Positions 18,007 through 27,276 of a stretch of DNA of 64,000 nt are shown here, piece by piece. The number at the start of each line of letters is the position of its first letter. Position 1 is the first letter of the stretch. The position numbers and the translations under genes were made by a program. The stretch comes from Bacteroidota bacterium (GTDB lineage Bacteria; Bacteroidota; Bacteroidia; Bacteroidales; F082). The stretch lies in NCBI GenBank assembly GCA_018816765.1, contig JAHIUX010000063.1, positions 22,360 through 86,359 on the forward strand, read 5' to 3'. The notes under the pieces are model-generated. The model saw nothing but the letters and a program-made list of their open reading frames with translations, did no database searches and was not told the DNA's origin.

Positions 18007-19581
18007 ATGAAATCCATCTTTAAATTTATGTTTACAATGATCATACTGGTCAGTGTAACCACATTCAGTGCAACGGCACAAAAAACAGGGAGCGGAAAAA
18101 TTACCGGACAAACATTTACGGTACCTGAATTCGATCATATCATCATTGGTGGTGCAATGAAAGCCACTGTAAGCCAAAGTGACAAAATTTCTGTGGTTAT
18201 CGAAACAGATGACAACCTGTTCGAAAACATACAGGTCGATGTTAAAAACAGGGTGCTTGAAATCAGTGCACGAAACATTAAGAATCCGAGTACACTGAAA
18301 GCTATCATCAGCTTGCCGGCATTGAAAGGCCTCCAGGTGTCGGGAGCCGGCAGCTTTACCGGAACCAACCTTTTCGAAGGGAAAGACCTGTTTATTGAAG
18401 TAAGCGGAGCAGGCAAGGTGCAGTTGGCTGTTAAGTATGATAACATCAGCACTACCTTGTCGGGAGCCAGCAAGCTCACCCTCGAAGGCAATGCCAATGA
18501 ACATTCGGCAAAACTCAGCGGTGCATCAAAACTTGTGGCACCGGAGCTCGAAACAGAAAACACCACCCTGAACACAAGTGGTGCCAGCAACGCGAAAGTG
18601 CTTGCTACCAACAACCTTGATGTGAAATCTTCAGGCGCATCGTCCGTAAGTTTCGATCAGCAGCCCTTAAACTACACCATCAACGATCAGACTTATATGA
18701 CCCGGTCAACCGACATCAGCAAGGAATACCACAATGGTGATTCCGTAAACGTTTCTGTCGGCAACCTGAAGGTTCAGGTCATTGAAGGTGATACCACCCG
18801 GGTAAATATTGGCGGCTTGCAAATCGAGGTTGATGAAAAAGGCAATGTAAATGTTAACCGCAAAAAACAGCACAAATTCAATGGCCACTGGGCAGGTATT
18901 GAATTGGGATTGAACGGCTTTTTAACCCCGGATTTCAACATGAGTTTCCCGGCCTCAGAGTCTTACCTCGACCTACGCATGGAGAAAAGTGTCAACGTAA
19001 ACCTGAACTTCTACGAACAGAATATCGCCCTGAACAAGTCGGGCTCCTTTGGCATCGTAAGCGGACTTGGCTTATCGTGGAACAACTACAGGTTCAACAA
19101 CAGCACCTTTGTGACCTCCGATTCATCCTCCTTCAAGGGCTACCTGATCGAAGGCGTCTCGACCAAAAAGAGCAAGCTTGTCAATATGTATATAACCTTG
19201 CCCGTGTATTTTGAACTGCAGTCGAAAAGCACCAAAACAAGGGAAAAATGGCATTTGGCTGCTGGAGTTGTCGGAGGCTGGCGCGTGAGCTCACATTCCA
19301 AGCTGTATTTTAACGAACCAAACAAGGACTTCAGGCTGAGGGACACCGAAACCAATCAATTGCTCCCATACACCTACAAATCGCCCGGAAGCACTAACCG
19401 CAACATCACCAAGGATTTTGCCGGATTCCACCAAAGGCCGTTCAAGCTCGACGCAAGTGTCAGGGCAGGCTGGGGAATCATCAATCTGTACGCAAATTAT
19501 TCGCTGACCAGCATGTTCATGAAAGACAAAGGACCAGAGTTGTATCCCTTTGCCCTTGGCATATGTTTGTCGGGATGGTGA
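18007..19581 (+). CDS. Head-GIN (DUF2807) domain protein fused to an outer-membrane beta-barrel-like region
   Basis: 524 residues. The signal peptide ends near TTFSATAQ. Residues ~30-230 are a repetitive right-handed beta structure of the DUF2807/head-GIN type, with repeated SGAG/SGAS turns (VSGAGSFTG, VSGAGKVQL, LSGASKLTL, LSGASKLVA, TSGASNAKV, SSGASSVSF). From about 295 on, the sequence resembles an outer-membrane barrel (GIELGLNGFLTPD, alternating strands to the C-terminal GICLSGW). It probably sits in the outer membrane with the repeat domain exposed. The frame opens upstream at 17899, but ATG 18007 begins a proper signal peptide. It is the last gene of the sigma cluster, with its own ECF-type promoter motif and a strong terminator behind it. 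The function is unknown. Confidence 0.8.
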   Translation: MKSIFKFMFTMIILVSVTTFSATAQKTGSGKITGQTFTVPEFDHIIIGGAMKATVSQSDKISVVIETDDNLFENIQVDVKNRVLEISARNIKNPSTLKAIISLPALKGLQVSGAGSFTGTNLFEGKDLFIEVSGAGKVQLAVKYDNISTTLSGASKLTLEGNANEHSAKLSGASKLVAPELETENTTLNTSGASNAKVLATNNLDVKSSGASSVSFDQQPLNYTINDQTYMTRSTDISKEYHNGDSVNVSVGNLKVQVIEGDTTRVNIGGLQIEVDEKGNVNVNRKKQHKFNGHWAGIELGLNGFLTPDFNMSFPASESYLDLRMEKSVNVNLNFYEQNIALNKSGSFGIVSGLGLSWNNYRFNNSTFVTSDSSSFKGYLIEGVSTKKSKLVNMYITLPVYFELQSKSTKTREKWHLAAGVVGGWRVSSHSKLYFNEPNKDFRLRDTETNQLLPYTYKSPGSTNRNITKDFAGFHQRPFKLDASVRAGWGIINLYANYSLTSMFMKDKGPELYPFALGICLSGW

Positions 19582-19600
19582 GATGAAGCTTACCAAAAAC

Positions 19601-19638
19601 AAAAAATCCTGCGCATCGGCTGATGCGCAGGATTTTTT
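19601..19638. terminator. Strong bidirectional terminator
   Basis: A perfect 17-bp stem, AAAAAATCCTGCGCATC (19601-19617) with its complement at 19622-19638, closes a GGCT loop. A/T runs on both sides let it end the DUF2807 transcript and the convergent ackA operon. Confidence 0.9.
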
Positions 19639-19664
19639 ATTGCTTCCGGATGACAATAACCGGC

Positions 19665-20885
19665 TTACATATCCGACTGTTCGATCAGTTCCTGAACAAT
19701 CTCGAAGGTGTCTGAAGCAATCATCAATTCTTCGTCAGTCGGAACTACAATTACCTTAACCTTTGAACCGGCTTTGCTGATCAGTTCTTCTTTTCCACGC
19801 GATTTCACCGATTTTTCAACATCAAGATCCAAACCAATGAACTCAAATCCTTCGAGCGATTTTGTGCGGGTAATGGTGTCGTTTTCGCCAATGCCACCGG
19901 TGAACACAATCACATCAACCCCACCCATCGCAGCGGCAAAGGCTCCAATGTATTTGCGCACCTTGTACTGGTACATCAGCATGGCAGTCTTAGCCCTTTC
20001 GTTGCCATTGGCAGCCGCTTCTTCGATGTCGCGCATATCGGACGAAACGCCCGACACGCCAAGCATGCCCGAAAATTTATTGACCAGTGTACTTGTGTAC
20101 TGAATGCTTGTTTCTTCTTTATCGGCCATAAACAACAAGGCACCCACATCGAGGTCGCCACAGCGTGTACCCATGATCAGACCTTCAATCGGAGTCATCC
20201 CCATGGTGGTATCAATCGACTTGCCTTCTTTGATGGCTGCCATGCTGGCGCCATTTCCAAGGTGGCAGGTGATGATTTTCTGAGACTTAATATCGAGGCC
20301 TAAAATGTCGCAGGCACGTTGCGACACATATTTGTGGCTGGTACCATGAAAGCCGTAACGCCTGATGCGGTACTTTTCATACAAGGAATAGGGTATGCCG
20401 TACAAATAGGCTTTTGGAGGCATCGTCTGATGGAAAGCGGTATCAAAAACACCGATCTGAGGAACATCGGGCAGCAGCTCTTTCATGGCATAGATCCCCT
20501 TCAGGTTGGGCGGATTATGCAAAGGAGCAAGCTCAACGCAATCTTCAAGGGCATTAATCACTTCATCGGAGATGTAGACGCTGCCACTGAATTTCTCACC
20601 GGCATGTACAACACGGTGGCCCACAGCGTCAATTTCGTCAAGGTCCTTGATACAGCCATATTTTTCGCTGATGAGCAGGCCGAGCAAATATTCAATTCCG
20701 GCCTGGTGATCAAGAATTTCACCCTCAAGTTTCACCTCGGTGCCATCAGCGCGCTTATGCTTGATCGAGGCTCCTTTCAGACTGATCTTATCGACAAGCC
20801 CTTTGGCCAAAACCTGCTTTGCGGGCATTTCGAACAATTGGTATTTAATGGATGAACTTCCACAGTTCAATACAATGATTTTCAT
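19665..20885 (-). CDS. ackA: Acetate kinase
   Basis: Converts acetyl phosphate and ADP to acetate and ATP, the energy-yielding end of acetate fermentation. The 406-residue length is typical. The family motifs are present: LNCGSSSIKYQLF at the N-terminus, GHRVVHAGEKF with the substrate-binding Arg, YGFHGTSHKYVS, HLGNGASMAAI, and FTGGIGEND near the C-terminus. It is the last gene of the operon pta / dehydrogenase homologue / ackA, starting 26 bp after the preceding stop. The operon ends at the terminator at 19601-19638. Confidence 0.98.
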   Translation of the reverse strand: MKIIVLNCGSSSIKYQLFEMPAKQVLAKGLVDKISLKGASIKHKRADGTEVKLEGEILDHQAGIEYLLGLLISEKYGCIKDLDEIDAVGHRVVHAGEKFSGSVYISDEVINALEDCVELAPLHNPPNLKGIYAMKELLPDVPQIGVFDTAFHQTMPPKAYLYGIPYSLYEKYRIRRYGFHGTSHKYVSQRACDILGLDIKSQKIITCHLGNGASMAAIKEGKSIDTTMGMTPIEGLIMGTRCGDLDVGALLFMADKEETSIQYTSTLVNKFSGMLGVSGVSSDMRDIEEAAANGNERAKTAMLMYQYKVRKYIGAFAAAMGGVDVIVFTGGIGENDTITRTKSLEGFEFIGLDLDVEKSVKSRGKEELISKAGSKVKVIVVPTDEELMIASDTFEIVQELIEQSDM

Positions 20886-20911
20886 ATGATTAGTCTTCCT
20901 TTTTCGATAAA

Positions 20912-21874
20912 TTACTTAATTACGGCACAACTAACGGTCTGGTCCTGGGGTTTTCCACCATGATAATTGTAAAAACCACGGTTTACATGCTTTCCAAAGT
21001 AACCGGCCCTGACAAGGCGTTTGATGATGGGTGAAGGCATGTATTTTTTGTCGCCGAATTCCTGGTACAGGTTCTCCATATATTTTAACACCTTATCGAG
21101 ACCAATGCGGTCGGCCATTTCAAAAGGGCCAGCCAGGTGACCTGTGGATTCTTTCACAGCAGTGTCGATATCTTTCACCGAAGCCACGCCTTCCATGAGG
21201 ATTTCACAGGCTTCGTTAATGGTGGTCACCATCATCCTGGTGCTGATGTTTCCCGGTGATTCGTTCAGCGAGATGATCTTTTTATTGATCATGCCGGCAA
21301 ACTTGACCACCTGCTGGTAAGCATCGTCAGAGGAATTTATGCCACGAACAACCTCAACAACGTGGGTTTTATAAATCGGCAAAATGAAGTGGATGCCGAT
21401 GGCCCGATCGGGAAATTTTAATACCGAACCGAGGTCGCTGATCATCAGGGTGGCAATATTTGATGAAATGATGGCATCGCGGCTTACGACAGCTTCAATC
21501 TTCTTAAAGATGTCCTTCCTGATCTCGATGCTGGTTCCACGCCTGCGCGAACTGATGGATTCGATAACGATGTCGCAATCAGCAAAATCGGCATAATCGG
21601 TTGTGCCTTTGATGCGGCTCAGTATTGCCCGTTTCTCGCCCTGGGTCAGTCCCCAATGGTTAATCACTTCGTCGAGTTGTTCGTTTAATTGTTTGTAAAC
21701 CTCAGCAACACGGTTTTCGTCGACATCAAGAAACACAACGTCGATGCCATACTCACTGATGGTGCGGGTAATTTCCTGCCCTACTGCACCACAGCCCACG
21801 ATACCCACTTTCTGGATCATTCCTTTGGGCTGAATGCGTTTACCCAGGCTGAAATCGGATAAGCTTTCACTCAT
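20912..21874 (-). CDS. 3-hydroxyacyl-CoA dehydrogenase-family protein with altered active site
   Basis: 320 residues: an NAD-binding Rossmann domain (VGIVGCGAVGQ, residues 23-33, Asp50 at the end of strand 2) and the helical C-terminal domain (GPFEMADRIGLDKVLKYMENLY). Against human HADH, recalled from memory and aligned without gaps, the catalytic His is kept (H162, IGIHF) and Glu is kept (E174). The Ser of NTSSL is Ala (A141, NIATL) and the Asn of PGFIVNR is Thr (T212, PGNISTR). The FNP after the His is ILP. Its ATG overlaps the pta stop by 4 nt (ATGA), so it is translationally coupled to pta, and ackA follows 26 bp later. It may act on an atypical substrate or be a regulatory or non-canonical dehydrogenase. 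Confidence 0.85.
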   Translation of the reverse strand: MSESLSDFSLGKRIQPKGMIQKVGIVGCGAVGQEITRTISEYGIDVVFLDVDENRVAEVYKQLNEQLDEVINHWGLTQGEKRAILSRIKGTTDYADFADCDIVIESISSRRRGTSIEIRKDIFKKIEAVVSRDAIISSNIATLMISDLGSVLKFPDRAIGIHFILPIYKTHVVEVVRGINSSDDAYQQVVKFAGMINKKIISLNESPGNISTRMMVTTINEACEILMEGVASVKDIDTAVKESTGHLAGPFEMADRIGLDKVLKYMENLYQEFGDKKYMPSPIIKRLVRAGYFGKHVNRGFYNYHGGKPQDQTVSCAVIK

Positions 21875-22908
21875 ATTATTACTTTTTCATTGGTTATTGA
21901 ATTCATTTTTAAGGCGTTGGCCTGGTTGGCAGTGATGGCCACCAGGTTTACGATATCATCCACCGAACAGCCCCTCGAAAGGTCGTTGATGGGAGCAGCC
22001 ATGCCTTGCAGCACTGGTCCGATTGCTTCGGCCCCTGCCAGACGTTGTACGAGTTTGTAGGCGATATTGCCTGTTTCGAGCGAAGGGAACACGAGCACAT
22101 TTGCCTTACCGGCAATGGGTGATCCCGGTGCCTTTTTCTGTCCAACCATGGCAACAATGGCAGCGTCGGCCTGTAGTTCGCCATCGATGAGCAAATCTGG
22201 ACTCATCTGTAGGGCCATCCGGGTAGCTTCAATCACCTTGTCGGCTTTGGCGTGCCGGGCGCTTCCTTTTGTCGAAAAGCTGAGCATGGCTACACGCGGC
22301 TCTATGCCAGCAATAGCTTTGGCTGTTTGAGCAGATGCAACGGCAATTTCGGCCAGCTCCTGCACAGTCGGATCAGGATTAACGGCGCAATCGGCAAAAA
22401 TCATGACTCCGTTGTCGCCATATTGTTTGTCTTTCATCACCATAATGAACGCACCAGAAACAGCACTGAATCCCGGCTGCGTTTTTACGATCTGGAAGGC
22501 AGGCCTGAGCACATCGCCTGTCGCATTATTAGCTCCTGCCACCTCACCATCAGCAATTCCTGCCTTGATCAGCATCACGCCCAGGTAAAGGGGGTCTTCT
22601 AAAAGCCGCAAGGCTTCGTTTAGCTGAAGTCCCTTGCTCTTGCGCAACTCAACCAGTTCCACCGCGAGTTGCATTTTCAGTGGATTCTCAATGGGATCAA
22701 TGATTTCTGCTTTTGCGATATGCTTCAGGCCTAATAACTGAGCCTGTTTGCCAATGATTTCCTTGTTTCCAATAAGTAGAATATGTGCCAGATTGAGGGC
22801 AATGACCTCATCTGCAGCACGCAGCGTACGTTCTTCCGTACCTTCAGGCAACACAATCCTTGCGCCTTTTCCCATTGCTTTTTGCCTGATTTTTTCAATT
22901 AATTCCAT
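21871..22908 (-). CDS. pta: Phosphate acetyltransferase
   Basis: Exchanges CoA and phosphate between acetyl-CoA and acetyl phosphate, feeding acetate kinase. 345 residues, the short single-domain form without the N-terminal DRTGG extension. Motifs include ARIVLPEGTEERTLRAAD, VAGANNATGDVLRPAFQIV, FADCAVNPDPTVQELAEIA, MLSFSTKGSA and the C-terminal NDLSRGCSVDDIVNLVAITANQA (given here in part: LSRGCSVDDIVN). The frame opens ten codons earlier, but MELIEKIRQKA at 22908 is the natural start. First gene of the pta / dehydrogenase homologue / ackA operon; its stop overlaps the next start. Confidence 0.97.
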   Translation of the reverse strand: MELIEKIRQKAMGKGARIVLPEGTEERTLRAADEVIALNLAHILLIGNKEIIGKQAQLLGLKHIAKAEIIDPIENPLKMQLAVELVELRKSKGLQLNEALRLLEDPLYLGVMLIKAGIADGEVAGANNATGDVLRPAFQIVKTQPGFSAVSGAFIMVMKDKQYGDNGVMIFADCAVNPDPTVQELAEIAVASAQTAKAIAGIEPRVAMLSFSTKGSARHAKADKVIEATRMALQMSPDLLIDGELQADAAIVAMVGQKKAPGSPIAGKANVLVFPSLETGNIAYKLVQRLAGAEAIGPVLQGMAAPINDLSRGCSVDDIVNLVAITANQANALKMNSITNEKVII

Positions 22909-22948
22909 TGGGTTTTCTGATAATTTGCCGGGGGGCAATAATTTTGCG

Positions 22949-22956
22949 CAAAATTA
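22949..22956 (-). promoter_or_regulatory. pta operon -7 element
   Basis: TAATTTTG on the minus strand, giving a leader of about 35 nt before ATG 22908. No good -33 was seen. Confidence 0.4.
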
Positions 22957-23076
22957 CCTCATTTTTCTTTATCCTACCCGATTTTCTGTTAATCCTTTAA
23001 CAGTGAGCCATGTAGATAACTTCCTAATTTTTAACACAATAAGAATCACTTCCTCTTTATAATCAATATAAATTAC

Positions 23077-23084
23077 TACTTTTG
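23077..23084 (+). promoter_or_regulatory. DUF4271 gene -7 element
   Basis: TACTTTTG ends 8 nt before the ATG at 23092. The mRNA would be nearly leaderless for that start, or have a leader of about 13 nt if ATG 23104 is used. Confidence 0.4.
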
Positions 23085-23091
23085 CCGGCAA

Positions 23092-23982
23092 ATGGAGCAA
23101 TTCATGTTTACCGACACCCTTCAGCCACTCAATCCAGCCGGTTTCTGGTACCTTGAGCCTCAGCTTCTGCCAATGCAAACTGTGGCTTATAATCCACCAC
23201 AAACCGAGACTGTGGGCTTTGTTCCGGCATTCGATTCACTACAGCGTTGGGAGTATAAGGGAAGGTTCGTGCTTAACAAACCAACGCAAACCATTGCGCC
23301 CGCCGTGCGCAACGCCAACGATCAGTCGACCGACTGGATCATCCTTGGCTTTGTGATTATGGCTGGACTGGTGGTGCTTTCGAAGCAACTCAACGCGCGC
23401 CGCTTCAAATTGCTGATTGCAGCTGCTTTTGGAAACACCCAGCTTTTTCAGCTGCTTCGTGAATGGAATCCCACGCGCAACATCCTTTTTGGCATTTTCA
23501 CCTTAACCTATGTGGCATCGGCCAGTTTACTAACTGTTGAGCTAATGCCCATGTTATTAAGCAGTTCCGCAAATGAATTCAATTCTTTTCTGCTGTTTCC
23601 CAAGGCTGCCATCATCCTTGCAGCTGTAATTCTCTTCAAAATCATCGTGATCAAGTTTCTTGGGTTTTTATTTAAAACCGGAGAAGCAACCCTGTTTGTG
23701 CTGACAAATATGCTTTCGCAATTCCTGACTTCAAGTCTGGTTTTGATTCCATTGGCCGTTTTGCTCGCATTTTTTCCTAGCGAAAACCTGCGCCAAATTA
23801 TTTTATACATCATTATTTTACTGCTCTTATTCAGGTACTTGAGATCATTTTCAGTGGGAATGCTTGAGCGCAGGTATTCCGTTTTGCTTTTATTTTTATA
23901 TCTTTGCACCCTTGAATTGGCGCCCCTTTTACTTTTTGTGAAAATCATTTACCTGATAAGTTCAGGTCAGGCTGTGGGTTAA
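23092..23982 (+). CDS. DUF4271 integral membrane protein
   Basis: 296 residues. An N-terminal hydrophilic segment is followed by about seven hydrophobic spans between residues ~80 and 296 (WIILGFVIMAGLVVLS, LFGIFTLTYVASASLLTV, AAIILAAVILFKIIVI, LVLIPLAVLLAFF, IILYIIILLLLFRYL, VLLLFLYLCTLELAPLLLFV). DUF4271 proteins are characteristic of Bacteroidota and regularly precede hemD. The biochemical role is unknown. The start is ATG 23092 or the in-frame ATG 23104; the promoter box leaves both possible. Next gene hemD follows after 144 bp with no feature I can name. Confidence 0.85.
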   Translation: MEQFMFTDTLQPLNPAGFWYLEPQLLPMQTVAYNPPQTETVGFVPAFDSLQRWEYKGRFVLNKPTQTIAPAVRNANDQSTDWIILGFVIMAGLVVLSKQLNARRFKLLIAAAFGNTQLFQLLREWNPTRNILFGIFTLTYVASASLLTVELMPMLLSSSANEFNSFLLFPKAAIILAAVILFKIIVIKFLGFLFKTGEATLFVLTNMLSQFLTSSLVLIPLAVLLAFFPSENLRQIILYIIILLLLFRYLRSFSVGMLERRYSVLLLFLYLCTLELAPLLLFVKIIYLISSGQAVG

Positions 23983-24126
23983 CAGAAAACGATTGCGCCA
24001 GCTTAAAGATGCTGATTGATTACTGCATGTTTGTTGAAGAAAAGGATGCTGACGCCATCATGTGATTGTCAATAAGTAAGCTTATTTTATTAGAATTAGG
24101 ATTGCCGACAGAAAAAACCAATTGGA

Positions 24127-24888
24127 ATGAAAATCAAGAATATTTTAGTTTCTCAGCCAAAACCTGCCGACTTCGAAAAATCACCCTATGCTGATCTTGC
24201 CAAGAAGTTCAACATCAACATCGATTTTCATAAATTTATAAAGATTGAAGGCGTTCCTGCCAAAGACTTTCGCAAAGACCGGATTTCGCTCGCCGAACAT
24301 ACTGCCATCATCCTGACCAGCAGGAATTCTGTTGACCATTACTTTAGGATTGCCAAAGACATGCGCTTCGAAGTTCCTGAAACCTTGAAATATTTTTGCA
24401 TTTCCGAATCAACCGCCTTTTACCTGCAAAAATATGTGCAGTACAGGAAACGCAAAATATTCTATGGCAAACAGAGTTTTGCTGAACTGATGGATATCAT
24501 TAAAAAACACAAGGAAGAAAAGTTCCTGCTGCCCTGTTCCGATATACATAAAACCAGCATGACCACCATGCTTGATGAAGCCAGCATCAATTATTCAAAA
24601 GCAATCCTTTACAACACGATTGCGAGCAATTTGTCGGGTCTGAAAATTGAGTCATATGATATGCTTGTATTCTTCAGCCCTGCCGGAATCAAGTCGTTAA
24701 CCAAAAATTTCCCTCACTACAAACAAGGCGAAACCATTTTTGGCGCCTTTGGTGAGTCCACTGCAACGGCTATCCTCGAAGAAGGATTTAAGCTTCACAT
24801 CAATGCGCCAACAAAAACCTCACCATCCATGACCATGGCCATTGAGGAATTCATTGAAAATGAAAACAAAAAGGCCAAGAAGAAATAA
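24127..24888 (+). CDS. hemD: Uroporphyrinogen-III synthase
   Basis: 253 residues. The enzyme closes and isomerises hydroxymethylbilane to uroporphyrinogen III in tetrapyrrole synthesis. Family features seen: the N-terminal ILVSQPKP, AIILTSRNSVDHYF, FCISESTAFYL, and the second-domain YDMLVFFSPAGIKSL and IFGAFGESTATAILEEGF. HemD is poorly conserved in general, and the position after DUF4271 supports the call. It has a Lys-rich C-terminal tail. It is followed by the rnpA promoter. Confidence 0.9.
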   Translation: MKIKNILVSQPKPADFEKSPYADLAKKFNINIDFHKFIKIEGVPAKDFRKDRISLAEHTAIILTSRNSVDHYFRIAKDMRFEVPETLKYFCISESTAFYLQKYVQYRKRKIFYGKQSFAELMDIIKKHKEEKFLLPCSDIHKTSMTTMLDEASINYSKAILYNTIASNLSGLKIESYDMLVFFSPAGIKSLTKNFPHYKQGETIFGAFGESTATAILEEGFKLHINAPTKTSPSMTMAIEEFIENENKKAKKK

Positions 24889-24916
24889 GGCGAATTCAAT
24901 TGATTAGTGACGGCTT

Positions 24917-24947
24917 TTCGCTTATCCCTGCATTTATCCTATATTTG
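24917..24947 (+). promoter_or_regulatory. rnpA operon promoter
   Basis: TTCG (24917-24920), a 19-nt spacer, and TATATTTG (24940-24947), a good Bacteroidota -33/-7 pair. It lies about 30 nt before the rnpA ATG. Confidence 0.5.
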
Positions 24948-24976
24948 CCTGATTAACCGTTGAATAAACCGGCAGG

Positions 24977-25399
24977 ATGAACCTGAAACTGACAAAGCAA
25001 GAACGGCTGCATGGCAAAAAGAACATCAACAGCTTGTTTGTTGAAGGGGAATCATTTTTTATTTATCCGTTCAAGGTAGTGGTACTTAATCAGTCTCAAC
25101 ACTCAGTTGTTCCCCTGCGCTTGCTGGTGAGTATTTCACGCAGGATTTACAAGCGGGCTGTCGACCGCAACCGCATTAAGCGGCTGGTAAGGGAATGCTG
25201 GAGAAAGCACAAATATACCTTTAACCAGCAGCTGACAGAGTCAGGACGCAGCTGTGATGTAGCCCTGATCTTCACGGCCAAAACTATTCCTGCCTACGCC
25301 GAAGTCGAAACTAAAATAATGCTAATTTTACAGCGTTTAACAAGCCTGAATGCGCATACTGTCATCCATAACAGCCCAGGTACTGATCCTGTTGATTAG
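24977..25399 (+). CDS. rnpA: Ribonuclease P protein component
   Basis: 140 residues. The protein subunit assists the RNase P ribozyme in maturing tRNA 5' ends. The signature [22 protein letters not shown] (core [10 protein letters not shown]) is present, as is the N-terminal [17 protein letters not shown]. The last 50 nt overlap yidD in another frame, so the two are co-translated. There is no neighbouring rpmH; the rnpA-yidD link is the conserved part. Confidence 0.95.
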   Translation: MNLKLTKQERLHGKKNINSLFVEGESFFIYPFKVVVLNQSQHSVVPLRLLVSISRRIYKRAVDRNRIKRLVRECWRKHKYTFNQQLTESGRSCDVALIFTAKTIPAYAEVETKIMLILQRLTSLNAHTVIHNSPGTDPVD

Positions 25400-25580
25400 G
25401 GTTTACCAGTACACCCTCTCCCCTTTCATAGGACGTTCGTGCCGCTATGCGCCTACATGTTCGGTATACAGCATCGAAGCCATCCGAAAGCACGGCCCTT
25501 TTAAGGGTGGCTTGCTGGCCATAAAACGTATCGCTTCCTGCAATCCCTGGGGAGGCAGTGGTTACGATCCGGTTCCTTAA
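25350..25580 (+). CDS. yidD: YidD membrane protein insertion efficiency factor
   Basis: 76 residues. A membrane-associated helper of YidC-dependent insertion. The conserved core is complete: [20 protein letters not shown], then [10 protein letters not shown], and the C-terminal [14 protein letters not shown] with the invariant cysteines. It overlaps rnpA by 50 nt. The S41 protease gene starts 22 bp after the stop. Confidence 0.95.
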   Translation: MRILSSITAQVLILLIRVYQYTLSPFIGRSCRYAPTCSVYSIEAIRKHGPFKGGLLAIKRIASCNPWGGSGYDPVP

Positions 25581-25602
25581 CTTTTTAGCTGATAATCATA
25601 TA

Positions 25603-27243
25603 ATGAAAAAACCATTTCTGATATTCCTGTTCACTGTTTCCGTGGCATTTTGCGTGACTGCGCAAACCCAAAATAATTTTGAAATTTCGAAGAACCTCGA
25701 TATATACGCCAGCCTGTTACGTGAGCTTAACCTCAATTATGTAGACGAAATTGACCCATCAAGCCTGAACAAAACAGCCATCGAAACCATGCTCAACGGG
25801 CTCGATCCCTACACTGTCTTCATTCCCGAATCGCAGGTTGAAGATTTTCAGCTGATGACAACCGGCGAATACGGCGGCATCGGTTCGCTCATTCAGCAGA
25901 TTGGCGATTATGTGGTGATCACAGAACCCTATGAAGGGTATCCGGCGCAAAAATCCGGCCTTATCGCAGGCGACCAGCTCATGGAAATCAATGGTATAAG
26001 CATGAAAGGCAAGAATTCGCAGGAAGTGAGCGATCTGCTGAAAGGACAGCCTGGCACACCTATCGACATCACTTATGGCCGGGAAGGCGCCGCTGCCCCG
26101 GTGAAGATGACCCTGACACGCGAAAAAATTAAAATTGACAACATCCCTTATCAAACCGTTTTCGACAATAAGATAGGTTATATCAGGCTATCGGGCTTCA
26201 CCCAGAAAGCTGCCTCGGAAATGAAGAATGTGTTTCTTGACATGAAGTCGAAATACACCCTCACAGGACTCATCATCGATTTGCGCGGCAATGGTGGAGG
26301 CTTACTCAACGAGGCGGTCGACATTACAAACCTGGTGGTTAACAAAGGCGAATTGGTTGTGACTACCCGCGGAAAATCGGCTGATCGCACCACGGTGCAC
26401 CGTACCAGGATGTTGCCCGTTGATACGGATATTCCACTCGTTGTGCTTGTCAACGAAAACAGTGCATCGGCCAGCGAAATCCTGGCCGGAGCCCTGCAGG
26501 ATTTTGACCGGGCAGTTATTGTGGGGCAACGCACTTATGGCAAAGGACTGGTGCAAAACGTGGTTCCATTGGTGTATAATACCCAGCTGAAGATCACGGT
26601 GGCAAAGTACTATATTCCCAGCGGACGCTGCATCCAGGCCATCGATTATTCTGATAATAAAGACAATGTCAATGGCTCGCGCATTGCCGACTCCCTCATT
26701 TCGTCGTTCAAAACAAGGCATGGCCGTATTGTTTATGATGGCGGCGGCATCACCCCCGATGTGATCCTGGAGCCTTATCAATACAGTGCTGTCAGCAGCA
26801 ACCTGTACACAAGCAACCTCATTTTCAGGTTTGCCAACAATTATGCCGCCATGCACAAAAGCATTGCCCCTGCCGATGTATTCAGCATCAGTGATTCAAC
26901 CTATCAGGCCTTTGTGAACTTTGCCGAAAGCAACAACTTTTCCTATCAGACCGAAAGTGAAGAAATTATTCAGGCCCTTAGGGAAATTGCAGAAAATGAA
27001 AAATACCTCGATGCCGTCGAACCTAAGATCTCAGAGCTTGAAAAAGGGCTGATTGAATACAAAAAACAAGACATATACAAGCACAGGTCGGAAATTGAAG
27101 AAATGCTGAAGATTGAAATCGTTTCCAGGTATTACTATCAGACAGGCAAAATTGTGGCCTCGCTCAAAAATGATCCCGAACTCAAAAAAGCCATCGGGGT
27201 GCTGAATGACCAGCCAGTCTATAAAAAGTTACTGACTCCATAA
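25603..27243 (+). CDS. S41-family C-terminal processing peptidase
   Basis: 546 residues. Signal peptide (MKKPFLIFLFTVSVAFCVTAQ), an N-terminal helical part, a PDZ domain at about 80-165 (YGGIGSLIQQIGDYVVIT, GLIAGDQLMEINGIS) and the serine/lysine protease domain. The catalytic Ser lies in NENSASASEI (near 287) and Lys in TYGKGLVQ (near 313). The C-terminal ~150 residues are helical (KYLDAVEPKISELEKGLIEY). It acts in the periplasm on C-terminal tails of proteins. The frame opens upstream inside yidD; ATG 25603 begins the signal peptide. It likely belongs to the rnpA-yidD transcript. Confidence 0.93.
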   Translation: MKKPFLIFLFTVSVAFCVTAQTQNNFEISKNLDIYASLLRELNLNYVDEIDPSSLNKTAIETMLNGLDPYTVFIPESQVEDFQLMTTGEYGGIGSLIQQIGDYVVITEPYEGYPAQKSGLIAGDQLMEINGISMKGKNSQEVSDLLKGQPGTPIDITYGREGAAAPVKMTLTREKIKIDNIPYQTVFDNKIGYIRLSGFTQKAASEMKNVFLDMKSKYTLTGLIIDLRGNGGGLLNEAVDITNLVVNKGELVVTTRGKSADRTTVHRTRMLPVDTDIPLVVLVNENSASASEILAGALQDFDRAVIVGQRTYGKGLVQNVVPLVYNTQLKITVAKYYIPSGRCIQAIDYSDNKDNVNGSRIADSLISSFKTRHGRIVYDGGGITPDVILEPYQYSAVSSNLYTSNLIFRFANNYAAMHKSIAPADVFSISDSTYQAFVNFAESNNFSYQTESEEIIQALREIAENEKYLDAVEPKISELEKGLIEYKKQDIYKHRSEIEEMLKIEIVSRYYYQTGKIVASLKNDPELKKAIGVLNDQPVYKKLLTP

Positions 27244-27276
27244 GCAAGGCAGATAATCAACAGAACACCCCGATCC

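Noticed and set aside
25350..25399. rnpA/yidD overlap as a frameshift or error
   Set aside because: Both proteins are complete with conserved motifs, and overlap of these two genes is common.
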